DNA from: Cardiobacteriales bacterium
Lineage (GTDB): Bacteria > Pseudomonadota > Gammaproteobacteria > Cardiobacteriales > Wohlfahrtiimonadaceae
DNA length: 11,293 bases
Assembly (NCBI GenBank): GCA_030150565.1
Contig: JASLFR010000070.1
Location: forward strand, 1-11,293
Reading direction: 5' to 3'
How positions within the stretch are numbered: position 1 is the first letter of the stretch; every line of letters begins with the position of its first letter. The notes beneath the pieces are model-generated. The model was given only the letters and a program-made list of their open reading frames with translations, did not search any database and was not told where the DNA came from. Of this stretch, positions 1-7,380 are shown one piece after another. The position numbers and the translations under genes were made by a program.

Positions 1-2
1 AC

Positions 3-122
3 TTTCCAGAAGGAGTTGAGGTTCCAAAATGTTATCACCCAACAGGGCGGGGACTTGAAGGGAGAATCGAAGAGAAACTCGCTTTTTTAAAGCAGTTGGA
101 TGATGCTGTAAAGCGGTCATAA
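3..122 (+). CDS. 3' end of an unidentified plus-strand gene (partial)
   Basis: An open frame enters from the left edge and ends with TAA at 120-122, giving the last 39 residues of a protein. The tail begins FPEGVEVPKCYHPTGRG, contains a charged helix-like stretch (GRIEEKLAFLKQLDDAVKRS) and has no membrane segment. The other two forward frames hit stops within this stretch, and a terminator follows about 25 bases later, so this is very likely a real gene end. I do not recognise the family from so short a tail. The soluble, charged C terminus only suggests a cytoplasmic protein or domain. It is convergent with gltX. Confidence 0.6.
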   Translation, partial: FPEGVEVPKCYHPTGRGLEGRIEEKLAFLKQLDDAVKRS

Positions 123-147
123 GAGAGTATAAAATAGCTTAGTAATA

Positions 148-190
148 AAAAATCCCCCTCTTATGAAAGAATAAGTAGGGGGATTTTTTT
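148..190. terminator. Bidirectional intrinsic terminator
   Basis: The arm 148-164 pairs with 171-188 around a six-base loop. The core is TCCCCCT against AGGGGGA, extended by an AT stem with one bulged base. A run of T follows on the plus strand (184-190) and a run of A precedes it (147-152), so it can stop the upstream plus-strand gene and gltX from the minus strand. Confidence 0.85.
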
Positions 191-212
191 GAATGGGATT
201 TAAGCGTTCTAT

Positions 213-1616
213 TTACCCAATCATCTCAAGTGCTCTGTTGAGACGTTGAAGGGTCTTCTCTTTGCCCACTAAATAGAGGGTTTCATCTAAGTTGGGTGAG
301 CTTGTCCGCCCAACAATTGCGGTGCGAAGGGGCATGCCAACTTTCCCCATCCCTACATCGAGATTTTTGGTAACCTGTTTTACGACCCCATCGAGCGCTT
401 CGTGATTCCAATCAGCCTCGGTTAGAAGTTTTACGAGCTCCTCTAGTACCGGTTTTGAGGCTTCTGTAAGCTGTTTTGCAACCGCTTTTTCATCATACTC
501 GAGCTCATCGATAAAGAGATATTTTACCTGCTCTGCAAGCTCTACAAGTGTGTGAGCTCTCTGAACGTGTGCTTTTACCACATCGGTAAGATACTCGTTC
601 GCCTCTGTCTCAATACCAAGTTTTTTGAGGAAGGGGAGGAGTAACTCTGCTAATGCTTCAGGCTCACTCTCAATCATATAGTGTTGATTGAGCCAGCGAA
701 GTTTTGAAGTGTTGAAAGCGCTTGCAGATTTGCTCACTTTTGTAATATCGAAGAGCTTAATCATCTCATCGATGGTGAAGATCTCTTGATCTCCATGAGC
801 CCATCCAAGACGCACAAGGTAGTTAATGACCGCTTCAGGGAGATATCCTTGCTCATAATACTCCATTACTCCAACGGCTCCATGCCGTTTTGAGAGCTTC
901 TGCCCATCATCCCCTAGGATCATGGAGAGGTGTCCAAATTGTGGCAGTTCAGCACCGAGCGCTTTGAAGATATTGACCTGACGATAGGTGTTGTTGATAT
1001 GGTCATCACCACGAATAATGTGGGTAATCTCCATATCGATATCATCAACCACAACACAGAAATTGTAGGTGGGTGAGCCATCAGGGCGAGCGATAATAAG
1101 ATCATCGAGTTCGCTATTATCAACGCTTAAGGTGCCGTGAATCATATCGGTGAAGGAGGTACGCCCCACTAAAGGGTTTTTAAAGCGTACAACAGGTTTT
1201 ACCCCTTCAGGGATCTCGGGTAAGGTTTTACCCGCTTCAGGGCGCCATTTTCCGTTATAGCGAGGTTTTTCTTTCTTCGCTTCTGCCTCTGCGCGCATCT
1301 GATCGAGCTCTTCAGTAGAGCAGTAGCAGTAGTAGGCGTCGCCACTTTCGAGGAGTTTTTCAATCATCTCTGCATAGCGATCGAAGCGTTTTGTTTGATA
1401 AAAAGGGCCCTCATCGTAATCGAATCCGAGCCACTCAAGGCTCTCCATAATCGCTTCAACCGCCTCAGGGGTTGAGCGCTCAAGGTCAGTATCCTCAATT
1501 CTGAGTACAGTCTTTCCCCCATGGTGGCGTGCGAAAAGATGTGAGAAGAGAGCAGTTCTAGCTCCACCAATATGGAGAAATCCAGTGGGAGAGGGCGCAA
1601 AACGTGTCTTTATCAT
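213..1616 (-). CDS. gltX: Glutamyl-tRNA synthetase
   Basis: This is a class I aminoacyl-tRNA synthetase of 467 residues, usual for bacterial GluRS, that charges tRNA-Glu with glutamate in the cytoplasm. The N terminus RFAPSPTGFLHIGGA carries the HIGH-type motif at residues 15-18. The KMSKS-type loop is KLSKR at 240-244, and the Rossmann fold continues with EDTD (41-44) and the RGDDH segment around 202-206. The C-terminal half is the helical anticodon-binding region. The ATG at 1616 has an AGGA ribosome site about 11 bases upstream. In the insert near residue 97 the CYC half of the usual zinc site is present. The second Cys/His pair seen in E. coli GluRS (about residues 125-127) is replaced by NGKWRPEAGK, so the zinc site looks incomplete. 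It lies downstream of lemA, separated by a terminator-like hairpin. Confidence 0.97.
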   Translation of the reverse strand: MIKTRFAPSPTGFLHIGGARTALFSHLFARHHGGKTVLRIEDTDLERSTPEAVEAIMESLEWLGFDYDEGPFYQTKRFDRYAEMIEKLLESGDAYYCYCSTEELDQMRAEAEAKKEKPRYNGKWRPEAGKTLPEIPEGVKPVVRFKNPLVGRTSFTDMIHGTLSVDNSELDDLIIARPDGSPTYNFCVVVDDIDMEITHIIRGDDHINNTYRQVNIFKALGAELPQFGHLSMILGDDGQKLSKRHGAVGVMEYYEQGYLPEAVINYLVRLGWAHGDQEIFTIDEMIKLFDITKVSKSASAFNTSKLRWLNQHYMIESEPEALAELLLPFLKKLGIETEANEYLTDVVKAHVQRAHTLVELAEQVKYLFIDELEYDEKAVAKQLTEASKPVLEELVKLLTEADWNHEALDGVVKQVTKNLDVGMGKVGMPLRTAIVGRTSSPNLDETLYLVGKEKTLQRLNRALEMIG

Positions 1617-1641
1617 TGATATAAAATCCTGTGAGTTAAAA

Positions 1642-1678
1642 TAAAAAAGATGTAAATCAGAACGTGCCGATTTACATC
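1642..1678 (-). terminator. Intrinsic terminator of lemA
   Basis: Arms 1649-1658 and 1669-1678 are a perfect ten-base inverted repeat (GATGTAAATC / GATTTACATC) with a ten-base loop. On the minus strand the hairpin is followed by TTTTTTAT, placing it 24 bases after the lemA stop. The stem is AT-rich, so read-through into gltX is plausible. Confidence 0.7.
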
Positions 1679-1702
1679 ACTCAATAGAGATGTAGGGTGC
1701 GA

Positions 1703-2323
1703 TTAGAATTGCACTTTAGGCGCTTCCCGTTTCGCTTCATCTGCTTTAAGCCACGGCATTTGTGGATACTTAAAGAGCCCTGAAACGAGATTATTGGGGA
1801 ACGCTTCACGGTAGTTATTATACTCTTCAATCGTCCCATTGTAATGTTTACGATGGTTAGCGATGCGATCTTCGGTAGTTGAGAGCTCATTTGAGAGATT
1901 CTCCATCTGCTCATTCGCTTTTAACTCAGGGTAAGCTTCAACCACAGCCATTAAACGCCCAAGAGCTGAGCCTAATCCCGCCTCTGCTTGGGTAAAAGCG
2001 TTCACCATATCTCCATCATCGAGATGTTGTTTTGCTTGATTGAGAGCCCCTTGCGCTTGATTTCTGGCTTGAATCACATTAGTGAGGGTCTCCTGCTCAT
2101 GCGTCATATACTGTTTTGCAACCGCAACTAAATTGGGGATGAGATCGTATCGGCGCTCTAGCTCTGTCTCTATCTGTGCAAATGAGGTTTTATACTGATT
2201 TTTAAGCACAACGAGGCGATTTCGTACCTTAATGATGAAGGAGATGAGAATGAAGAGTACGACACCCGTAATGATTAATTTCAGAAGCCCTGAGCTGATT
2301 GAGAGATTATCAAAAAATTCCAT
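1703..2323 (-). CDS. lemA: LemA family membrane protein
   Basis: The product is 206 residues, close to the family's usual length. It has a hydrophobic N-terminal segment (about residues 13-31), a basic stretch, and then a long helical, probably coiled-coil, body. The family signature is visible as ERRYDLIPNLV (56-66), followed by VAKQYMTHEQETL and the conserved tail segment YNNYREAFPNN (168-178). LemA proteins are anchored by one helix; their biochemical role is not settled. Partners often encoded beside lemA, such as a TPM-domain protein or HtpX, are absent here, so it stands alone between tatC and gltX. The ATG is preceded by AAAGGAG at eight-base spacing, and a promoter with a perfect TATAAT lies just upstream, so it is probably transcribed independently. 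Confidence 0.93.
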   Translation of the reverse strand: MEFFDNLSISSGLLKLIITGVVLFILISFIIKVRNRLVVLKNQYKTSFAQIETELERRYDLIPNLVAVAKQYMTHEQETLTNVIQARNQAQGALNQAKQHLDDGDMVNAFTQAEAGLGSALGRLMAVVEAYPELKANEQMENLSNELSTTEDRIANHRKHYNGTIEEYNNYREAFPNNLVSGLFKYPQMPWLKADEAKREAPKVQF

Positions 2324-2359
2324 CTTTTATGCTCCTTTGTAGCAATTTATCTTCTACTC

Positions 2360-2390
2360 ATTATAGAGGATTTAAGGCGTGTCGCTTCAA
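2360..2390 (-). promoter_or_regulatory. Predicted lemA promoter
   Basis: On the minus strand a perfect -10 TATAAT (2360-2365) lies 37 bases upstream of the lemA start. A partial -35, TTGAAG (2385-2390), sits 19 bases upstream of the -10. The spacer is longer than the optimal 17, so the -10 carries most of the support. The site lies between the tatC stop and lemA. Confidence 0.5.
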
Positions 2391-2394
2391 TTAT

Positions 2395-3855
2395 CTAAGC
2401 CTCATGATGCGCTTTTAACGCCTCTACTCTTTTTCGATTAGCTTCTCTCTGTTGAAGATAGAGCATCGCTTCATAAGTAAGAGGAGGGAGGAGGAGAATG
2501 GTGATCGAAAGTTCGCTCACCCCTCTGTAGGAGAGAAAGATAAAGAGGAGCGTTAAGGCGTATATAGGAATCCGTCCCCACATGGAGTAACGGATCGGTA
2601 GCGCTTTTAGAGCGTAGAGTTGAAGCAGGAGCAATGGAAGATTACTGATGAAGAGAATGGTTAAGAGATCGCGGGAGCGCTCTGAAATCGCTCGCTCAAG
2701 CGCAATACCTTGATCAATGCTCGCAGCCCCCCAAATTTTACTCTCAATAAAGGGGGGGAGTTCAATCCACCAAAGAAGAAGAAAGAGGAGGGGGGTGATC
2801 GTCGCTAGTATCAGAAAGAGGGGGCGGCTCTCTCTTTTAGGGGCGAAGGAGCCTCTTTTTACACCAAAAGGGCGCATCTGCCAGAGCTGTAGATGAATCC
2901 ATGGCAGGGCTGCTAAGAGTGAGAGGGTAAAGATAAATATGATAGGGCGCTCTTCATAGGCGAAAGGGTAATTGAATCCTGTCAGCCACTGTGTAATGGA
3001 GCGGTAGAGTGTGGGGGCGATAAGGTTTGCCACCATAAAGAGGAGGGCAAAGCCGATCATTAAGGTTGTTAAGCGGACCAGTGGCTCTTGGCGATCGAGC
3101 CCTCTTTTCGCCTCCAACCGTTTTGAGAACCATAACCCCACCTCAAAGAGCAGAAGCACAATAGAGGCGAAGAGTACCTGAGAGATCGCATCAGGAGGGG
3201 TGATAATCGCTCCAATAACAAAAGCGCCGATAATCACGTAGGGACGAGAGCGGGCGATCTTTTCAGGGGAGATCACCTTCATCACAGTGAGTAGAATCAC
3301 TACAATCGGAACTTCAAACGCAATTCCAAAAGCGAAGAAGAGGAGCAGAATAAGGGAGATTAGCTCATTAATATCTTGTTGTAAGAGTGAGCCTGAGATC
3401 TGTTGCGTTGTAAAGAAGCCAAAAGCGAGCGGCATCACCACAAAGTAGGCGAAGAGCACCCCGATATAGAAGAGAAATACACTCGCCACAAGGAGTGGGA
3501 CGGCGATCTCTTTCTCATGATGATAGAGCCCTGGGGTGATAAATTTCCAGATCTGATAAAAAGTCCACGGAATTGTGATGTAAAAGGAGAGCCAAACCAC
3601 CAAGCGGATCGGGGTTAGGAAGTTATCCTGAATTCGGATCGAGATCAGATTCGCCCCTTCTGGTAGACGAGCCACTAAAGGCTCAGCAACGTAGAGATAG
3701 ATCGATTCTCTAAAGAAGATCAATATCAGAAGAATTAAGAAGACCCCTTGCAGTGCACGGATCAGATGGTGGCGAAGCTCAATAAGGTGGTCAAGGTAGC
3801 TCATCGGCTTCTTATCCCCTTCTGTTTTAGGGGTATCATTCGTTCTGTCGGTCAT
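2395..3855 (-). CDS. tatC: Twin-arginine translocase subunit TatC, double-length with a TatC-like C-terminal repeat
   Basis: Residues 19-246 are a canonical six-helix TatC, the inner-membrane receptor for twin-arginine signal peptides. The E. coli functional positions are kept: HLIELR at 23-28 (Glu26), Pro59, Phe105 and Glu114 in WKFITPGLYHHE, Glu181 in the fourth helix, and Gln226 after TPPD. Family members are normally about 250 residues, but this one has 486. A charged linker (244-258) leads into roughly 210 further residues with about six hydrophobic segments (near 262-282, 305-325, 345-367, 397-415, 427-443, 447-467). By eye these align with the first half: PWTFYQIW at 96-103 matches PWIHLQLW at 318-325, and other landmarks follow in order. 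The ATG at 3855 has a weak ribosome site; Met18 is an alternative start. It lies 21 bases after ypjD, probably in one operon. No tatA or tatB is in the window. Confidence 0.93.
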   Translation of the reverse strand: MTDRTNDTPKTEGDKKPMSYLDHLIELRHHLIRALQGVFLILLILIFFRESIYLYVAEPLVARLPEGANLISIRIQDNFLTPIRLVVWLSFYITIPWTFYQIWKFITPGLYHHEKEIAVPLLVASVFLFYIGVLFAYFVVMPLAFGFFTTQQISGSLLQQDINELISLILLLFFAFGIAFEVPIVVILLTVMKVISPEKIARSRPYVIIGAFVIGAIITPPDAISQVLFASIVLLLFEVGLWFSKRLEAKRGLDRQEPLVRLTTLMIGFALLFMVANLIAPTLYRSITQWLTGFNYPFAYEERPIIFIFTLSLLAALPWIHLQLWQMRPFGVKRGSFAPKRESRPLFLILATITPLLFLLLWWIELPPFIESKIWGAASIDQGIALERAISERSRDLLTILFISNLPLLLLQLYALKALPIRYSMWGRIPIYALTLLFIFLSYRGVSELSITILLLPPLTYEAMLYLQQREANRKRVEALKAHHEA

Positions 3856-3876
3856 AAAATTTTACTCACTAATCAA

Positions 3877-4659
3877 TTATGAGCGATGAAAAATCAGCTC
3901 TTGAATAAGACGAGTTCCCGTAATCGCAAGGAGGAGAACCAGTGTTGAGATTAGAACCAATTTCGCCGCCCGTCTGCCTCGAATATGGTAGCGATAATGG
4001 CCGATGAGTAATCCTCCATAGAGGAACCAAGCAGCGAGAGTTAACACAGTCTTATGAATGGTGCTCTGTGTAAACCATAGATCGAGAAAAAATGCGCTCG
4101 ATAGAAGGCTTAAGGTGAGCAGAACCCAACCGATGAGAATAAGCTGAAAGAGCCAGCGCTCCATTCGTAAAATAGGGGGGAGATTCTTCGTTAAAAATGA
4201 GGGTTTTGGATGTTTTAGCGCACGATCTCTTAAGAGAATTAAGATCGCTTGTACGCCAGCAAGGAGTAGAATTGCGTAGGCGACAATTGAGGTGACAATA
4301 TGAGCGCCAAGAGGGATTGATTGGGGCTCAATAGCGTGATCTGAATGGAAGGCAGAAGCGATCACACTCACCAGAGCGAGTGCTGTAATCGCAAAGGCGC
4401 TATTGAGATGACGTTCTGCTTTAGGTAGGACAATAATCATCATGATAAAGCCTGTTAAAGAGAGCGCTTTTAACGCCCCAATATTGAGATAACTCTCCCC
4501 CAATATCTGGTGACTTAAGAGAAAACCGTGAAAGATGATACCACCACTCATTCCTGCAAGTGCGCTTAAGTGAGCCGCTTTTGAGCGTGTCTTAATTAGC
4601 GTAAATAACGCTACAAGAGCAAAGGTGTAGAGCGTAAGGGGGGGAATGATTAAAAGCAT
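3877..4659 (-). CDS. ypjD: YpjD, CcsA-like cytochrome c assembly family inner-membrane protein
   Basis: This 260-residue polytopic membrane protein has about eight hydrophobic helices and belongs to the cytochrome c assembly (CcsA/CcmC-like) family. Typical YpjD features are visible: HIVTSIVAYAILLLAGVQA (His120 onward), the cytosolic LPPILRMERWLF segment (160-171), a helix ending in LLSSAFF, and an HKTVLTLAAW segment with His202. His44, His120 and His202 resemble the conserved membrane histidines of heme-handling relatives. The tryptophan-rich WWD motif of true heme lyases is not seen, so a direct role in cytochrome maturation is unproven. Being divergent from ffh matches the arrangement in E. 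coli and supports the assignment. The ribosome site is weak (AGGT, five bases before ATG). tatC follows after 21 bases. Confidence 0.9.
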   Translation of the reverse strand: MLLIIPPLTLYTFALVALFTLIKTRSKAAHLSALAGMSGGIIFHGFLLSHQILGESYLNIGALKALSLTGFIMMIIVLPKAERHLNSAFAITALALVSVIASAFHSDHAIEPQSIPLGAHIVTSIVAYAILLLAGVQAILILLRDRALKHPKPSFLTKNLPPILRMERWLFQLILIGWVLLTLSLLSSAFFLDLWFTQSTIHKTVLTLAAWFLYGGLLIGHYRYHIRGRRAAKLVLISTLVLLLAITGTRLIQELIFHRS

Positions 4660-4701
4660 AGACCTATCTATCTGTTTTTAAAATAAGGAGTGATATAGAA
4701 A

Positions 4702-4727
4702 ACTTTAAAGGGATTCGCTTTTAAAGT
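4702..4727. repeat. Inverted repeat in the ypjD/ffh divergent promoter region
   Basis: ACTTTAAA at 4702-4709 and TTTAAAGT at 4720-4727 form a perfect eight-base inverted repeat with a ten-base centre. It lies in the 155-base gap between the divergent starts. It could be an operator or a leader hairpin. There is no T-run after it, so it is not a terminator. Confidence 0.45.
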
Positions 4728-4814
4728 AAACTATACGCCAATATCGATCCCATTATAACGCTAATTATAGAGCGGTTTTTGAGAGAATTCGCTCCCTTAA
4801 GAGTAGGAAGAAAT

Positions 4815-6164
4815 ATGTTTGAGAATTTAAGTGGTCGTCTGCGCCAAACGGTGAAGAGCCTTCGCGGACAGGCACGATTAACAGAAGATAATATTAAAGA
4901 TGCACTGCGTGAAGTGCGTATGGCACTTTTAGAGGCGGATGTTGCGCTTCCTGTAGTGCGTGAATTTATTAAAGAGGTGCAAGCGCGCGCTATTGGGCGT
5001 GAAGTTGTAGATAGCCTCAATCCAGGTCAAGTATTGATTAAAGTGGTTCATGAAGAGCTCGTTAAGATTATGGGGGAGGAGAATGAATCCCTCAATTTAC
5101 GTGCTCAGCCCCCAGCTATTATCCTTATGGCGGGTTTACAAGGGGCGGGTAAAACCACAAGCGTTGGTAAGTTGGCTAAATTCTTGCAGGAGAAAGAGGG
5201 GAAGAAGGTGGCAGTGGTTAGTGCTGACGTCTATCGCCCCGCTGCAATCGAGCAGCTTGAGAGAGTTGCTAAGCAGGTAGGGGCGGAATTTATCCCCTCT
5301 ACAGTAGATGAGAAGCCTGAAAAGATCGCAAAACGGGCTAAAGATGTCGCAAAACGTGGCGGCTTTGATGTCCTTATTGTGGATACAGCGGGGCGTCTAC
5401 ATATTGATGATGAGTTGATGGATGAGATTAAGGGGGTTCATAAAGTCCTCGATCCCATCGAAACGCTCTTTGTTGTGGATAGTATGACGGGGCAAGATGC
5501 GGCGAATACTGCCAAAGCCTTCAACGATGCGCTCCCTTTAAGTGGTGTTATTTTAACGAAGGTAGATGGGGATGCTCGTGGTGGTGCGGCACTCTCAATT
5601 CGTCATATCACCCAAAAACCGATTAAATTCTTAGGAGTTGGTGAGAAATCGGATGCGTTAGAGCCTTTCCATCCTGAGCGATTAGCCTCCCGAATTTTAG
5701 ATATGGGGGATGTTCTCTCACTTGTTGAAGAGATTGAAGCGAAAGTTGATCAGGAGCAGGCTGAGCGCTTAACGAAGAAATTTAAAGAGGGGAAACAGCT
5801 CGATTTAGAGGATTTCAAAGCGCAGATGGAGCAGATGCTCAATATGGGTGGAATCAACACCTTCCTCGATAAGCTCCCTGGTATGGGGGATATCTCTGAA
5901 AAGGTGAAGGGGCAGGCGGATGACAGTATCTTTAAGCGTAAAATTGCGATCATCAACTCTATGACGATTCAAGAGCGCCAAAATCCCAAATTGATTCGCG
6001 CTCCACGCCGTCTTCGAATCGCTAACGGTGCGGGGGTCAATATTCAGGAGGTGCATCGTCTCTTAAAAGAGTTTGACCAGATGCAACGGATGATGAAGAA
6101 ATTGAAATCGGGCGGTTTGAGTGGTGTGATGCGCTCATTTAAAGGGATGTTGCCCAAATTCTAA
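4815..6164 (+). CDS. ffh: Signal recognition particle protein Ffh
   Basis: This is the SRP54-type GTPase that binds 4.5S RNA and hydrophobic signal sequences on nascent chains and hands ribosomes to FtsY at the membrane. Its 449 residues compare with 453 in E. coli. The N domain is residues 1 to about 95. The G domain has the P-loop GLQGAGKTT (107-115), the DVYRPAA segment (138-144), DTAGR (190-194), TKVDGD (248-253) and GVGEK (274-278). The M domain from about 325 includes NMGG and LPGMG and the RNA-binding helix-turn-helix region RRLRIANGAGVN. It ends in a methionine-rich tail (MQRMMKKL). I chose ATG 4815 because it gives the standard start MFENLSGRLR and has AGGAAG at 4805-4810. A TTG at 4779 would add twelve residues foreign to the family. 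It is followed by its own terminator. Confidence 0.97.
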   Translation: MFENLSGRLRQTVKSLRGQARLTEDNIKDALREVRMALLEADVALPVVREFIKEVQARAIGREVVDSLNPGQVLIKVVHEELVKIMGEENESLNLRAQPPAIILMAGLQGAGKTTSVGKLAKFLQEKEGKKVAVVSADVYRPAAIEQLERVAKQVGAEFIPSTVDEKPEKIAKRAKDVAKRGGFDVLIVDTAGRLHIDDELMDEIKGVHKVLDPIETLFVVDSMTGQDAANTAKAFNDALPLSGVILTKVDGDARGGAALSIRHITQKPIKFLGVGEKSDALEPFHPERLASRILDMGDVLSLVEEIEAKVDQEQAERLTKKFKEGKQLDLEDFKAQMEQMLNMGGINTFLDKLPGMGDISEKVKGQADDSIFKRKIAIINSMTIQERQNPKLIRAPRRLRIANGAGVNIQEVHRLLKEFDQMQRMMKKLKSGGLSGVMRSFKGMLPKF

Positions 6165-6198
6165 TGCTCCAGATGGATGGAGTCTAAAAGTAAGCAGG

Positions 6199-6242
6199 AG
6201 CGATGGAGGGTTGAGGAGAGACGTCACCTCCATCGCTTTTTT
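6199..6242 (+). terminator. Intrinsic terminator of ffh
   Basis: Arms AGCGATGGAGG (6199-6209) and CCTCCATCGCT (6227-6237) pair perfectly over eleven bases with a 17-base loop. T residues run through 6237-6242. It lies between the ffh stop and sppA, so sppA probably has its own promoter or depends on read-through. Confidence 0.85.
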
Positions 6243-6270
6243 GTCAATGAAATATGAGGAGATTTAAACG

Positions 6271-7311
6271 ATGTTTAATAGAAAAAGCCCCCCCAATATC
6301 GATCTGTTAACAGGGCGACAGGTCCCCCCTAATGAGGGGCATCCTCAATCGTATGAGAATGAGCGGATGTGGCGATTGATGGAGAAGACTTTAGGAGAAG
6401 CGACGGTGGAGCAGCGTCGTCGTCGCCGTTGGAGTAACTTCTTTCGCCTCATTATGGTGATCTATTTTGGAATTCTGCTCTTCAACCTCTTTGGGGATCG
6501 GGCGGGGAAGCAGAATATCCCTAAAGATGAGTTAGGGCGCCCCTACACTGAATATAGTGCAGTGATTCAATTGAAAGGGATGATTGCAGCAGATGAGGAT
6601 GCAAGCGCCGACCGATTGATTCGAGCACTCACAAAAGCCTTTAAAGATGAGAAGGTGAAGGGGATTATTATCCAGATCAACTCTGGTGGCGGTTCTCCTG
6701 TTCAGAGTGGTTATGTTTATGATGAGATTAAGCGCCTTCGAGGCCTCTATCCCGATAAGAAGGTGTATGCGGTGATTGCAGATATTGGGGCATCAGGGGC
6801 TTACTATATCGCTGCAGCTGCCGATGAGATCTATGCAGATAAAGCGAGTTTAGTCGGCTCAATTGGGGTGACAGGCGCCTCTTTTGGATTTGTTGAGACG
6901 CTCGAGAAATTAGGGGTAGAGCGTAGACTCTATACCTCAGGTGAGCATAAAGCCTTCTTAGATCCCTTCCAGCCGATGCGGGAGGATGAGACTCAGTTTT
7001 GGCAGGAGGTTTTAGGAGGAGTGCACGAGCAGTTTATCAATGTCGTTAAAGAGGGGAGAGGGGAGCGTCTGAAAGTAGCGGAGCATCCCGATCTCTTCTC
7101 TGGGCTGATTTGGAATGGGGAGCAGGCGCTTGAGATGGGGCTGATCGATGGATTGGGCTCCTCCTCTTATGTGGCGCGAGAGGTGATTGGTGCCCCCTAT
7201 TTGGTTGAGTTCTCAGCTGCGAAAGATCCGCTTCAAGAGTTCTTTAAAAAGTTAGGAGTCTCTTTTGCAACAGAACTCTTTACAAGAGCAAATACCCCTA
7301 CACTGCAGTAG
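6271..7311 (+). CDS. sppA: S49 family signal peptide peptidase, short SppA type
   Basis: This membrane-bound serine protease of the ClpP-like S49 family cleaves remnant signal peptides within or at the membrane. The 346-residue length fits the short SppA form (one protease domain), not the 618-residue E. coli form. A hydrophilic N-terminal tail of about 55 residues ends in RRRRRW, followed by one membrane helix (about 57-74). The basic side suggests an N-in anchor with the protease outside the cytoplasm. Landmarks are INSGGGSP (136-143), the nucleophile Ser175 in DIGASGAYY, GSIGVTGASFGF (196-207) and the general base Lys227 in SGEHKAF, the usual Ser/Lys dyad. TGAGGAG stands about eleven bases before ATG. 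It is co-directional with ffh. Confidence 0.93.
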   Translation: MFNRKSPPNIDLLTGRQVPPNEGHPQSYENERMWRLMEKTLGEATVEQRRRRRWSNFFRLIMVIYFGILLFNLFGDRAGKQNIPKDELGRPYTEYSAVIQLKGMIAADEDASADRLIRALTKAFKDEKVKGIIIQINSGGGSPVQSGYVYDEIKRLRGLYPDKKVYAVIADIGASGAYYIAAAADEIYADKASLVGSIGVTGASFGFVETLEKLGVERRLYTSGEHKAFLDPFQPMREDETQFWQEVLGGVHEQFINVVKEGRGERLKVAEHPDLFSGLIWNGEQALEMGLIDGLGSSSYVAREVIGAPYLVEFSAAKDPLQEFFKKLGVSFATELFTRANTPTLQ

Positions 7312-7337
7312 AATCTATTTTTAGAGGAGTAAGAGAG

Positions 7338-7367
7338 AAGCCCCATCGATGGATGGGGCTTTTTTTT
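7338..7367 (+). terminator. Intrinsic terminator of sppA
   Basis: Arms AAGCCCCATC (7338-7347) and GATGGGGCTT (7352-7361) pair perfectly around the tetraloop GATG and are followed by TTTTTT. On the opposite strand the tail is CTCTCTTAC, so it acts mainly on the plus strand. It sits only 13 bases past the mgsA stop and could slow convergent transcription. Confidence 0.9.
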
Positions 7368-7380
7368 ATTTAATTAAAAA

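Noticed and set aside
1681..1914. Minus-strand frame of 77 codons overlapping the lemA 3' end
   Set aside because: It is an out-of-frame reading of lemA that runs through its terminator region and has no recognisable features.
3403..3618. Plus-strand open frame of 71 codons inside tatC
   Set aside because: Antisense to conserved TatC helices, very rich in charged residues as expected from reading hydrophobic codons backwards.
4779..4814. Upstream TTG start for ffh adding twelve residues
   Set aside because: The added residues are not part of the family, while ATG 4815 has a good ribosome site and gives the standard N terminus.
4721..5020. Minus-strand open frame of 99 codons opposite the ffh start
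   Set aside because: It lies antisense to well-supported ffh coding sequence, its Ser/Arg/Leu-rich composition is typical of a reverse-strand shadow, and no family features are visible.
6167..6182. Small CTCCA/TGGAG hairpin just after the ffh stop
   Set aside because: A five-base stem without a T-run; the real terminator lies at 6199-6242.
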